Positions 41,640 to 48,423 of a stretch of DNA of 48,423 nucleotides are shown piece by piece. The DNA comes from Deltaproteobacteria bacterium (GTDB lineage Bacteria > Desulfobacterota > Desulfarculia > Adiutricales > Adiutricaceae), in NCBI GenBank assembly GCA_031264015.1, contig JAISET010000114.1:1-48423 (forward strand). Reading direction: 5' to 3'. The notes beneath the pieces are model-generated. The model did not search any database, was not told where the DNA came from, and worked only from the letters and a program-made list of their open reading frames with translations. A program made the position numbers and the translations under genes. Within the stretch, counting starts at the first letter, position 1. Every line of letters starts with the position of its first letter.

Positions 41640-42269
41640 ATGACAGCGACAATGAAAGCCAGTTCGGACCGACAATCCTTTCTGATGGCAAGTTACAAAA
41701 GACAATTGGAGCCGGGCGCGGCGGACGGGACAGCGGCGGAAAACGACCGGCCGCCCTATTCCGGCCTGACCGCTTCGCCACAATCAAACCTGACCGGCGC
41801 CAAGGAAAATTCTAAAAAGCCGGACCCGACCCCGGAGAACAGTTCCGCGTCCGGCAAGGCCCCGTCAAGACACGCGGCCTGGCTGCGCCAGATTAAAATC
41901 TGCCTCCCCCTGCTGGAGATCGAGCGCCGCGAATTTATCGGGCGGCATTTCGAGAGGCTCGCGGACGTCGTCGTCATGCCCTACTGGGACCCCAGGACCG
42001 AGGAGGAGAAATATCTGCGGGACGAGTTCGACGACCGGCCCGTCGGCGACCCTCTGGAGCTGTCTTTGGCCCAGCTCGCCAGGCTGCCGACGCTGATCAG
42101 GAAGATCGTCCTGTACAACACCTGCAGCTATCCGCCCTTTTTTCCGCTGCGCGACGAACTGGAGCCCGGGAGGCTGGTCTTTCTCGCGAACGCGGCCAGA
42201 AAACTCGGGCTGGGGAAGATATTGTCCGAAGACGAGCTCGAGGAGCTTTTCCGGCGGCACGAGGGCTGA
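41640..42269 (+). CDS. Unknown protein associated with the vWA/MoxR/LRR cluster
   Basis: A 209-residue protein I do not recognise. Residues 1-75 are low-complexity (Ala/Ser/Pro/Lys-rich); residues 80-209 look folded, mostly helical (LRQIKICLPLLEIERREFIGRHF, then PLELSLAQLARLPTLIRKIVLYNTC). The only visible cysteines are Cys88 (KICLP) and one near 160 (NTCSY). The ATG follows GGGAGG at about seven bases, a good site. It lies 145 bases after the MoxR-like gene, same strand, and is followed by the 40-bp repeat array. It could be a regulator or adaptor of the pair. Confidence 0.6.
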   Translation: MTATMKASSDRQSFLMASYKRQLEPGAADGTAAENDRPPYSGLTASPQSNLTGAKENSKKPDPTPENSSASGKAPSRHAAWLRQIKICLPLLEIERREFIGRHFERLADVVVMPYWDPRTEEEKYLRDEFDDRPVGDPLELSLAQLARLPTLIRKIVLYNTCSYPPFFPLRDELEPGRLVFLANAARKLGLGKILSEDELEELFRRHEG

Positions 42270-42545
42270 AAAAGTCGTCCCGTCAACTTGTCCGTCGGCC
42301 GATTAATTATTTTCTTGGACAAATCGCTTGTCTGTCGGCCAATTAATTATTTTCTCGACCAGTCGACTTGTCGGCCGACAAATTAAACATTTTCATGTCC
42401 GATCAATTTGTTCGTCTCTAATTATATTTTTTTCCCGACCAGTCGGCTTGCCTGTCGGTCAATTAGCTTGTAGGTCCGCCAACTTACCATCAAACTGTTT
42501 CTTTGTTTGTTTTTTGTTTCACCTTTTTGCTCAGTGGGAGCCATT
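42270..42545. other. Intergenic region with 40-bp repeat array
   Basis: The stretch is dominated by the tandem array at 42287-42486, then a T-rich, CTTTTTG-containing piece and the ribosome site GGGAGCC at about 42536. No gene is visible. Confidence 0.6.
42287..42486. repeat. Five-unit degenerate 40-bp tandem array
   Basis: Units of exactly 40 bases begin at 42287, 42327, 42367, 42407 and 42447. The first two share CTTGTCnGTCGGCC-ATTAATTATTTTCT; the others keep CTTG, GTCGG and AATTA in phase. Unit 3 contains a 14-bp palindrome (TTGTCGGCCGACAA, 42368-42381). It sits just before the molybdopterin-binding gene and may bind a regulator. Confidence 0.85.
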
Positions 42546-43589
42546 ATGAAAACGATAGACACTCCGAACGCCGTCGGCACGATCCTCTGCCACGACCTGA
42601 CCCGGATAGTCAAAGGCAAAGTCAAGGAGACGGCCTTCCGCAAAGGCCACGTCATCCAGCCGGCGGACATAGATCCGCTTCTCTCCATGGGCAAGACCAG
42701 GCTCTACGTCTGGGACCCGGGCCCCGGCATGGTCCACGAGAACGAGGCCGTGGAGACCCTGGCCTCCCACTGCCACCTGGCCGGACAGTTCAACCTGACC
42801 CAGGCCAAAGAGGGCCGCATAGACGTCTACTCGAGGAAGTCGGGGCTGTACCTGGTCAACGTGAGCCTCTTGGAGAAACTCAACGTCATCGAGGAGATCG
42901 TCGTGGCCGTGCGTCTGGGCGGGGTCGACGTCAAAAAGGGTGATCTTCTGGCCGGGATAAAAATAATCCCCCTGGCCATCCACCAAAGCAAGCTGGAAAA
43001 AATTAAGGAGATCCAGTCCGACGTCCCTCTGATGACGGTCAAGCCCTTCAAAAAACTCAAGGCGGCCATCATCGCCACGGGCAGCGAGATCTACAACGGG
43101 CGCATCCGGGACACCTTCACCCCGACGGTCGAGGAAAAGATCGCCCGCTACGGGATCAAGACCGTCAGCAAGGTGGTCTGCGACGACTCCGCGGAGGACA
43201 TCAAAAACCAGATTCTGGCCTCCAGGGAAGCCGGGGCGGAATTAATTCTTTGCACCGGGGGCATGAGCGTCGACCCAGACGACCTGACGCCAGGGGCCAT
43301 CAGGGAGACGGGGGCGGAGGTGGTCACCTACGGGACGCCCGTGCTGCCCGGCGCCATGCTGATGGTGGCCTACCTGGGCGACGTCCCCGTCCTGGGCCTG
43401 CCCGGCTGCGTCATGCACGACACCAAGACGGTCTTCGACGTGATCATGCCCAGAGTCGCCGCCGGCGTCAGACTCAGCCGCGACGAGATCAGCAGGATGG
43501 GCCACGGGGGCCTGTGCCTGTCGTGCCGGACCTGCGTCTTCCCCAACTGCGGCTTCGGGCGGGCCCAAAACGGCCTGCCGCCGATGTAG
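42546..43589 (+). CDS. Molybdopterin-binding (MoeA/MoaB-like) protein with Cys4 tail
   Basis: A 347-residue protein with a MoeA/MoaB-type molybdopterin-binding domain: ATGSEIYNGRIRDTF (177-191), CTGGMSVDPDD (236-246), and LPGCVMHDTKTVFDVIMPR (285-303). The N-terminal 165 residues resemble the MoeA-like first part. The C-terminus ends in a four-cysteine group (Cys324, Cys327, Cys330, Cys335), a likely metal or iron-sulfur ligand set not seen in ordinary MoeA. Genes of this kind lie beside xanthine-dehydrogenase-like operons, and here it closes the Mo gene cluster. GGGAG lies about six bases before ATG at 42546. Its likely role is delivery or modification of the Mo cofactor. Confidence 0.85.
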   Translation: MKTIDTPNAVGTILCHDLTRIVKGKVKETAFRKGHVIQPADIDPLLSMGKTRLYVWDPGPGMVHENEAVETLASHCHLAGQFNLTQAKEGRIDVYSRKSGLYLVNVSLLEKLNVIEEIVVAVRLGGVDVKKGDLLAGIKIIPLAIHQSKLEKIKEIQSDVPLMTVKPFKKLKAAIIATGSEIYNGRIRDTFTPTVEEKIARYGIKTVSKVVCDDSAEDIKNQILASREAGAELILCTGGMSVDPDDLTPGAIRETGAEVVTYGTPVLPGAMLMVAYLGDVPVLGLPGCVMHDTKTVFDVIMPRVAAGVRLSRDEISRMGHGGLCLSCRTCVFPNCGFGRAQNGLPPM

Positions 43590-43873
43590 GACGCCCGGGG
43601 AACGACGTCCCGGGGTGGACGCCCGGAGGAGGAGGAGGCCCCCCGGCGCGGCAGCCCGAGGATTTTTTGATTTATCCGACGGGCCGCCGACGATCAGAAG
43701 ACGGCTGTTGATTATGTCCAATTAAACAATTGTCAGTTGTCAGTTTATAATCGGTTGGCTGTCGGGCGACAATAAGTCGAGAACTTTCCCGCCAATCGAC
43801 GTCGTCCGAGAAAAATTGAACTCGTCGGGCAGACGTTCGTCGCGTCTGGAAAACAAAACAAGGTTTGACGCAT
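43590..43873. other. Intergenic region before MFS gene
   Basis: No gene or clear signal is visible in the 284 bases. A GTCAGTTGTCAGTT repeat (43731-43745) is the only regularity. Confidence 0.4.
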
Positions 43874-45058
43874 ATGGAAGACGGAAAAATCTGGACAAAA
43901 AACTTCGTTCTGACGACGGTGGTCGGCTTTTTCTCCGCCCTGGTCTTTTACATGTCGCTGACGACCCTCGCCGTCTACGCCATCCTCAGCTACGGGGCGA
44001 CGGAGAGCGTCTCCGGGATGGCGGCGAGCGTCTTTCTGCTGGGCAGCGTGGTCGGGAGGGCCTTCTGCGGCAGGTACCTGGAGCTGATGGGCAGGCGCCG
44101 GACCGTCCTGGGCGGCGGGCTGGGCTTCGCGGCCGTCAGCTCCCTTTTTCTTCTCCCGCTGGGGCTCCCGGTGTTTGTCGTCCTCCGCCTCGTCCACGGG
44201 CTGGTCTTCGGCCTGCTGCAAAACGTCCTGCAGACCGTCGTCATCCAGTTCATCCCCAAAAAGCGCCTGGGCGAGGGCCTGAGTTATTTCTCCTTAAATT
44301 TTATCAGCGCGGCGGGAATAGGGCCGTTCGTCGCCCTGCCGGTCGTCGGCCGCTTCTCCTACGGGACATTCTTCCAACTCCTGACTGTCTTGTCCGTCAT
44401 ACCCCTGGTCCTCTCGTTCTTCATCGACGTGAAAGAGCCCGCCTTCACCGAGGAGGAAAAGAAATCCTTCCGAGCCCCCTTCAAACTTTCCGACGTCGTT
44501 GACGCGGGCGCCCTGCCCATGGCCGCGATGGCCGTCTTTGTCGGGGCCTGCTACACCAGCGAGACGACTTTTTTGGAGGCCTACGCGAGGGAGCTGGGGC
44601 TGCTGGGCTGGGCGGGCTCCTTTTTCATCGTCCTGGCACTGGTGGTCATCGCAGTGAGACCCCTGGCAGGAAAGATCCTGGACCGCCGCGGCGAGAACAT
44701 GGTCATGTACCCCTCGTTTCTGTGCTTCATAATCTCCCTCGTCGCCCTGTCCCTGGCCGGGAGCGGGCCCCTGCTGCTCGTCTCCGCCGTCTTTCTGGCC
44801 CTGGGGTTCGGCAACGTCCTGATCATGGGCCAGACCGTCGCCGTCAAATCCGTCCCGCCCCACCGCACCGCCAAGGCCAACGCCACCTATTTCTGCTTCT
44901 CCGACCTGGGCTACGGCCTGGGTCCGATATTGTTCGGCCTGATAGCCGCGGAAAGGGGATTCTCAGCCATGTACCTGGCCGGGGCCCTGGTCATGGCGGG
45001 GACGGCCGTCTTGTACCACCTGGTCCACGGACGCGGGGCAAGGCGTCAAAATGCCTGA
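43874..45058 (+). CDS. Major facilitator superfamily transporter
   Basis: A 394-residue MFS protein with 12 expected membrane helices and the loop 2-3 motif in the form GRAFCGRYLELMGRRRTVLGG (near 57-77). The early helices (FFSALVFYMSLTTLAVYAIL) and the central loop (ERHF-free, KEPAFTEEEKKSF) match the family. ATG at 43874 is chosen over TTG at 43865 since AAGG precedes it. It is followed by a good terminator. It may export or import a metabolite linked with the Mo enzyme (for example a purine or a breakdown product), but the direction and substrate cannot be read. Confidence 0.85.
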   Translation: MEDGKIWTKNFVLTTVVGFFSALVFYMSLTTLAVYAILSYGATESVSGMAASVFLLGSVVGRAFCGRYLELMGRRRTVLGGGLGFAAVSSLFLLPLGLPVFVVLRLVHGLVFGLLQNVLQTVVIQFIPKKRLGEGLSYFSLNFISAAGIGPFVALPVVGRFSYGTFFQLLTVLSVIPLVLSFFIDVKEPAFTEEEKKSFRAPFKLSDVVDAGALPMAAMAVFVGACYTSETTFLEAYARELGLLGWAGSFFIVLALVVIAVRPLAGKILDRRGENMVMYPSFLCFIISLVALSLAGSGPLLLVSAVFLALGFGNVLIMGQTVAVKSVPPHRTAKANATYFCFSDLGYGLGPILFGLIAAERGFSAMYLAGALVMAGTAVLYHLVHGRGARRQNA

Positions 45059-45380
45059 ACTGACCAAGTGCCGGCCGTCAAAAATTTGGACGGACAATCC
45101 GGCGGACGGACCGGCCGAAAAAAGAAGGTCAAGCGAACAAACTGACAAACAGCCATCAAACAACCAAGCTGACGGAACGACGGCCGGGTGAACGCCCGGC
45201 CTTTTTATTTGCATCCGACCCATGCCGGTGCTAAGATCAGCGTCCGAGGACCCGAAAAGACTGACTTTTTAGGCCCTGTTTTTCTTTTTTGGCACATTTT
45301 GTGTCTTTTAGCCTTTCATGGAGTCATGTCGCTTTTTCCGCCTCGAGCCGCGGCCGCGACCGCCGGGTTGATCGAAGGTC
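45059..45380. other. Intergenic region with terminator
   Basis: The gap contains the terminator at 45182-45206 and then a T-rich promoter-like stretch up to the hydrogenase-like gene. No gene is seen. Confidence 0.5.
45182..45206 (+). terminator. Rho-independent terminator after MFS gene
   Basis: GGCCGGG (45182-45188) and CCCGGCC (45195-45201) form a 7-bp stem with loop TGAACG, followed by five T residues (45202-45206). It ends the MFS transcript. Confidence 0.85.
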
Positions 45381-47243
45381 ATGAATAAAATTTCGCCGGT
45401 CTACACCCTGGCCAACGCCTGCCAGGACTGCTACAAATGCCTGCGCAGCTGCACCGTCAAGGCCATCAAGTTCGAGGGCGGGCGGGCCTCCATCGCCGAG
45501 GAGCGCTGCCTCAAATGCGGGCGCTGCGTGCTGGCCTGCCCCAGCCGAGCCAAAAAGATCCGCGACGACCTCGACGTCGTCAGGGGGCTGGTGGCTGACG
45601 GCGAGATGGTGGCGGTCAGCCTGGCGCCCAGCTGGCGGGGGGCCACGGGCTACAACCGGGCCCGCCTGGTCCACTCCCTCAAGGCCAAGGGGGTGGCCCT
45701 GGTGGGGGAGACCGCCCTGGGGGCCGAGCAGGTGACCCTGGCCATGGCCGGAACGTTGAGCCGGGCCGGGGCGGGCCTGCACATCTCCAGCGCCTGCCCG
45801 GTGGTCGTCGACTACGTGCGCAAGTACAAGCCGGGCTTCGCCGACAGGCTGATGCCCGTGGCCTCCCCGGCGCTGACCCATGCGAGACTGCTCAAGGACT
45901 GCTACGGCGACGAGCTCAAGGTGGTCTTCGCCGGGCCCTGCGCCGCCAAGAAGGTCGAGGCCGACGAGCGCCCGGACCTTTTGGCCGCGGCCCTCACCTT
46001 CGGGGAGCTGAAAAGATGGCTGCGGGACAACCAGTTCGACGCCGGGGTCCAGCCCATCGACGAGGACTCGGACTTCTCGCCTTACAGATCCCACGAGGGG
46101 GCTCTCTACGCCCTCCCGGGAGGCATGGCGGAGGGGCTGAATAAAACCGGCCTTTTGGGGCCCTCCGTCAGTTTGGTCAGCGTGGCCGGCCTGGACGGGT
46201 TTTCCCGGGCCCTGGACGACCTGGGGCAGGACGGGTTTAAAAACACGGTCTTCGTGGAGGCCCTGGCCTGCCGGGGCGGCTGCCTCAACGGGCCGGGCTC
46301 GTCCTCCGACCGCTCCGAGATCCTGGCCGCCTCGGACCTGTTGCGCCACGTCCAGCGGCGGGACGCCTTGGAGACGCTGGAGGTGGCCGCCCTGGTGCCC
46401 GCCGAGTACCCGGCCGCCCCCGTTCCGGCGGCCCCGGCCCTGGGTGTGGACGCCCTGCAGGACGCCCTGGCCGCCCTGGGCAAGCACCGGCCCGAGGACG
46501 AGATCAACTGCTCAGGCTGCGGCTACAGAACCTGCCGCGAGCTGGCCGCCGCCGTGGCCGAGGGGCACGCTGGCCCGGAGATGTGCGTCTCCAACATGCG
46601 CAGGCTGGCCGCCCGCAAGGCCTCGGCGCTGGTGCGGGCCATGCCCTCCGCCCTGGTCATGGTCGACCGGGACCTCTCCATCATCGAGTTCAACGAGGCC
46701 TTCGTCTCCATGTTCCTGAGCGAAAGCGACGGCGGCGGAAACGGCGGGGGCGCCCGGCCCTCCCCGCACCGCCTCTCCTCCTTGTCCCCGTCCTCCTCCT
46801 CCTCTTCCTCACCTCAAGGCGCCCCGGCCCTGACCGGCAAGCCGGTGACGGACTTCGTGGAGTTCGGGGGGTTGTTGAAGAGGGTCCTGCGCACCGGGAC
46901 GGACATCAGGAGGGAGCGCTTCCTGCACAGAAGGAAACTTTTTAACGTCCACATTTTCAGCGTCGAGAAATTCCAGTCCGTCGGGGCCATCGTCACCGAC
47001 GTCACCTCGCTCAAGGACGACCGCCTGGCCCTGGCCCGCAAGGTGCGCGACGTCATCGACCGCAACATCGCCACCGTCCAGGAGATAGCCTGCCTCCTGG
47101 GCGAGCACATGGTGGAGACGGAGTCCATCCTCTCGGCGGTGGCCGAAGACTACGAGTCCCCGGAGCCGGGGGAGGAGACCGGCGAGGATATCGGCAAGGA
47201 GACGGCGGAAGTCGCGGGCCCGGGCGGCGGGACCGGAGTCTAG
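45381..47243 (+). CDS. Sensory [FeFe]-hydrogenase-like protein with PAS domain (HydS-like)
   Basis: A 620-residue cytosolic multi-domain protein. Two ferredoxin-type motifs lie at the N-terminus (Cys14/17/20/24, Cys43/46/49/53). The hydrogenase catalytic domain follows, with H-cluster ligand positions kept: Cys139 (SSACP), Cys187 (GPCAAKKVE), Cys297 and Cys301 (ACRGGC). The adjacent position of the proton-relay cysteine is Ala138, as in sensory-type hydrogenases. Then comes a four-cysteine FeS domain (Cys377, Cys380, Cys385, Cys402), a PAS domain (about 412-565) with a Gly/Ser-rich insertion, and a helical tail. This fits the HydS branch, thought to sense hydrogen or redox state and to signal. 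The next gene, one base after the stop, encodes a SpoIIE-type phosphatase, the likely output. Hydrogenase activity is not expected to be high. Confidence 0.87.
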   Translation: MNKISPVYTLANACQDCYKCLRSCTVKAIKFEGGRASIAEERCLKCGRCVLACPSRAKKIRDDLDVVRGLVADGEMVAVSLAPSWRGATGYNRARLVHSLKAKGVALVGETALGAEQVTLAMAGTLSRAGAGLHISSACPVVVDYVRKYKPGFADRLMPVASPALTHARLLKDCYGDELKVVFAGPCAAKKVEADERPDLLAAALTFGELKRWLRDNQFDAGVQPIDEDSDFSPYRSHEGALYALPGGMAEGLNKTGLLGPSVSLVSVAGLDGFSRALDDLGQDGFKNTVFVEALACRGGCLNGPGSSSDRSEILAASDLLRHVQRRDALETLEVAALVPAEYPAAPVPAAPALGVDALQDALAALGKHRPEDEINCSGCGYRTCRELAAAVAEGHAGPEMCVSNMRRLAARKASALVRAMPSALVMVDRDLSIIEFNEAFVSMFLSESDGGGNGGGARPSPHRLSSLSPSSSSSSSPQGAPALTGKPVTDFVEFGGLLKRVLRTGTDIRRERFLHRRKLFNVHIFSVEKFQSVGAIVTDVTSLKDDRLALARKVRDVIDRNIATVQEIACLLGEHMVETESILSAVAEDYESPEPGEETGEDIGKETAEVAGPGGGTGV

Positions 47244-47244
47244 C

Positions 47245-48405
47245 ATGTACGTCGACGTCAGCTGCCGCCAGGAAAAGAAGCACGGGCAGAACGCCTTCGG
47301 GGACTATTTCCTCTCCCGCAGGTTCAACGACGAGGGGCGCGTCCTGGGGGTGCTTTCCGACGGGCTGGGCAGCGGGGTCAAGGCCTCCATTCTGGCCAGG
47401 ATGACGGCCACCATGCTCCTGGGCTTCGTTAAGGAGCATATGGACATCCGCCGGGCGGCCGAGACGGTCATGAACTCTCTGCCCGTCTGCCAGGTCAGGG
47501 GCATCAGCTACGCGACCTTCTCCGTGGTCGACTGCGACGACGAGGGTCAGGTGACCGTGGTGGAGGAGGGCAACCCCGACTTTCTCTGGTTTCGGGGGAA
47601 CTCCATCCTGGAGGCCCCGTACCGGCTGGTGGAGTCCCGCATCTTCCCCGACCGCCTGATGAAGCTCTACCAGTTCCAGGTGGCCCAGGGCGACCGCCTG
47701 GTCTTCTGCTCGGACGGGGTGACCCAGGCGGGCATCGGGCAGCCCGGGCCCGCCAACCTGGGCCTGGGCAGGCGCGGGCTGGCCGACTTTCTGCAGGCCA
47801 GGCTGGAGCGCCACCACGCCATCGACGGGACGATGCTGGCGAGGGAGGTGGTCGGCCAGGCCGTCAAACTATCCCCGAACCGCCATCCCGTCGACGACAT
47901 CTCCGCCGTGGTGGTCCACTTCCGCACCCCCAGAAGATGCGTCCTCTTCACCGGACCGCCCTTCGAGAAAAGGCGCGACGCCTACTACGCCCGGTCCTTC
48001 GACCAGTTTCCCGGCCGCAAGGCTGTCTGCGGGGGCACCACGGCGGCGCTGCTGGCCAGGGAGCTGGGCCGGACCGTCGCCACCGCCGGCGACTTTCGGG
48101 GCGGCCTGCCACCGGCCAGCCGCATGGAGGGCGTCGACCTGGTCACTGAAGGTTTGCTGACCATGAGCCGGGCCGTCAAATACCTGGAGTCCGACGAGCC
48201 TCCCCCCGGCGACCCGGCCGGCTCGCTGGTCAGATTTCTTTTAAGCCACGACATCATCCACGTCATGGAGGGCACCGGCGTCAACATGGCCAACTTCGAC
48301 CCCTCCCACGTGGCCGACATGGACCTGCGCCGCAACGTGGTCGGCAAGCTGGCCGAGGCCCTGCGGAACAGGCACCTGAAGACCGTGGCCGTCCAGCGGG
48401 TTTAG
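47245..48405 (+). CDS. SpoIIE-type PP2C phosphatase, hydrogenase-sensor-linked
   Basis: A 386-residue protein with a SpoIIE/PP2C-like phosphatase core (1-228): Asp20 (GDYF), Asp39 (LSDGLGSG, 37-44), Asp157 (CSDGVTQ) and Asp217-Asp218 (PVDDISAVV) fit the metal-binding acids. It should remove phosphate from Ser/Thr of a protein such as an anti-anti-sigma factor. The C-terminal 155 residues (about 230-386, with CVLFTGPPFEKRRD and SHDIIHVMEGTGVNMANF) are an unrecognised extra domain. ATG follows one base after the hydrogenase-like gene stop, so the two are cotranscribed and likely form a signalling pair. Confidence 0.88.
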   Translation: MYVDVSCRQEKKHGQNAFGDYFLSRRFNDEGRVLGVLSDGLGSGVKASILARMTATMLLGFVKEHMDIRRAAETVMNSLPVCQVRGISYATFSVVDCDDEGQVTVVEEGNPDFLWFRGNSILEAPYRLVESRIFPDRLMKLYQFQVAQGDRLVFCSDGVTQAGIGQPGPANLGLGRRGLADFLQARLERHHAIDGTMLAREVVGQAVKLSPNRHPVDDISAVVVHFRTPRRCVLFTGPPFEKRRDAYYARSFDQFPGRKAVCGGTTAALLARELGRTVATAGDFRGGLPPASRMEGVDLVTEGLLTMSRAVKYLESDEPPPGDPAGSLVRFLLSHDIIHVMEGTGVNMANFDPSHVADMDLRRNVVGKLAEALRNRHLKTVAVQRV

Positions 48406-48423
48406 GGTTTAGGGTTTAAGGTT
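48401..48423. repeat. TTTAGGG repeat at window edge
   Basis: Two TTTAGGG units and a third variant (TTTAAGG, then TT) run from 48401 to the last base; the first unit starts in the stop codon of the phosphatase gene. The array is cut by the window end, so its true length is unknown. Confidence 0.7.

Noticed and set aside
42287-42486. CRISPR array
   Set aside because: The units are contiguous 40-bp degenerate tandem repeats with no unique spacers, and no cas genes are near.

Overview
The window suggests a Gram-negative anaerobe. Two TonB receptors, three further beta-barrel proteins and a LolA-like periplasmic protein imply an outer membrane. A membrane polyferredoxin, a sensory [FeFe]-hydrogenase-like protein and a xanthine-dehydrogenase-type molybdenum hydroxylase point to anaerobic metabolism. 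Genes are GC-rich, while many gaps are AT-rich or built of degenerate tandem repeats. A Deltaproteobacterium/Desulfobacterota, perhaps gut-associated, fits best; this is inference from gene content, as no rRNA or other marker is present.

Left part (1-4982): an AT-rich, island-like stretch with two KTSC-domain genes, a thiaminase II/TenA gene, an ATPase-nuclease fusion (AAA-ATPase-like plus PD-(D/E)XK) and a 900-bp AT-rich desert. At 4983-9163 (minus) lies an apparent metal-uptake operon: TonB receptor, unknown exported protein, NapH-like membrane polyferredoxin. A 1.1-kb gap with a perfect 19-bp Fur-box-like palindrome separates it from a secreted protein and a D-2-hydroxyacid dehydrogenase.

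Middle part (12.7-27 kb): a metallophore-transport-like locus. It holds a FyuA-like TonB receptor, two AraC-family regulators, and a minus-strand operon. The operon encodes two YbtPQ/IrtAB-like ABC half-transporters, a LolA-like protein, a DUF1302-like barrel and, after an AT-rich gap, an MMPL/RND transporter. A barrel protein, a small membrane protein and a Crp/Fnr regulator follow.

Right part (30.9-45 kb, plus): a trigger-factor-C-like protein, the three molybdenum hydroxylase subunits (FAD, 2Fe-2S, molybdopterin), then a vWA metallopeptidase-like protein, a BspA-type leucine-rich-repeat protein, a MoxR-like AAA ATPase and an unknown 209-aa protein, then a molybdopterin-binding protein with a four-cysteine tail and an MFS transporter. 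The vWA/LRR/MoxR/unknown set, enclosed by molybdenum genes, is the best candidate for an undescribed system; a CoxD/CoxE-like maturation role is the leading guess. The window ends with a HydS-like hydrogenase/PAS sensor next to a SpoIIE-type phosphatase, then a short TTTAGGG repeat at the edge.

Repeats stand out: a 74/75-bp element present twice (12302 and 29178), a 39-bp tandem duplication beside an araC gene, a five-unit 40-bp array before the molybdopterin-binding gene, and minisatellites near 25.5 kb. No rRNA, tRNA, CRISPR array or transposase was recognised.
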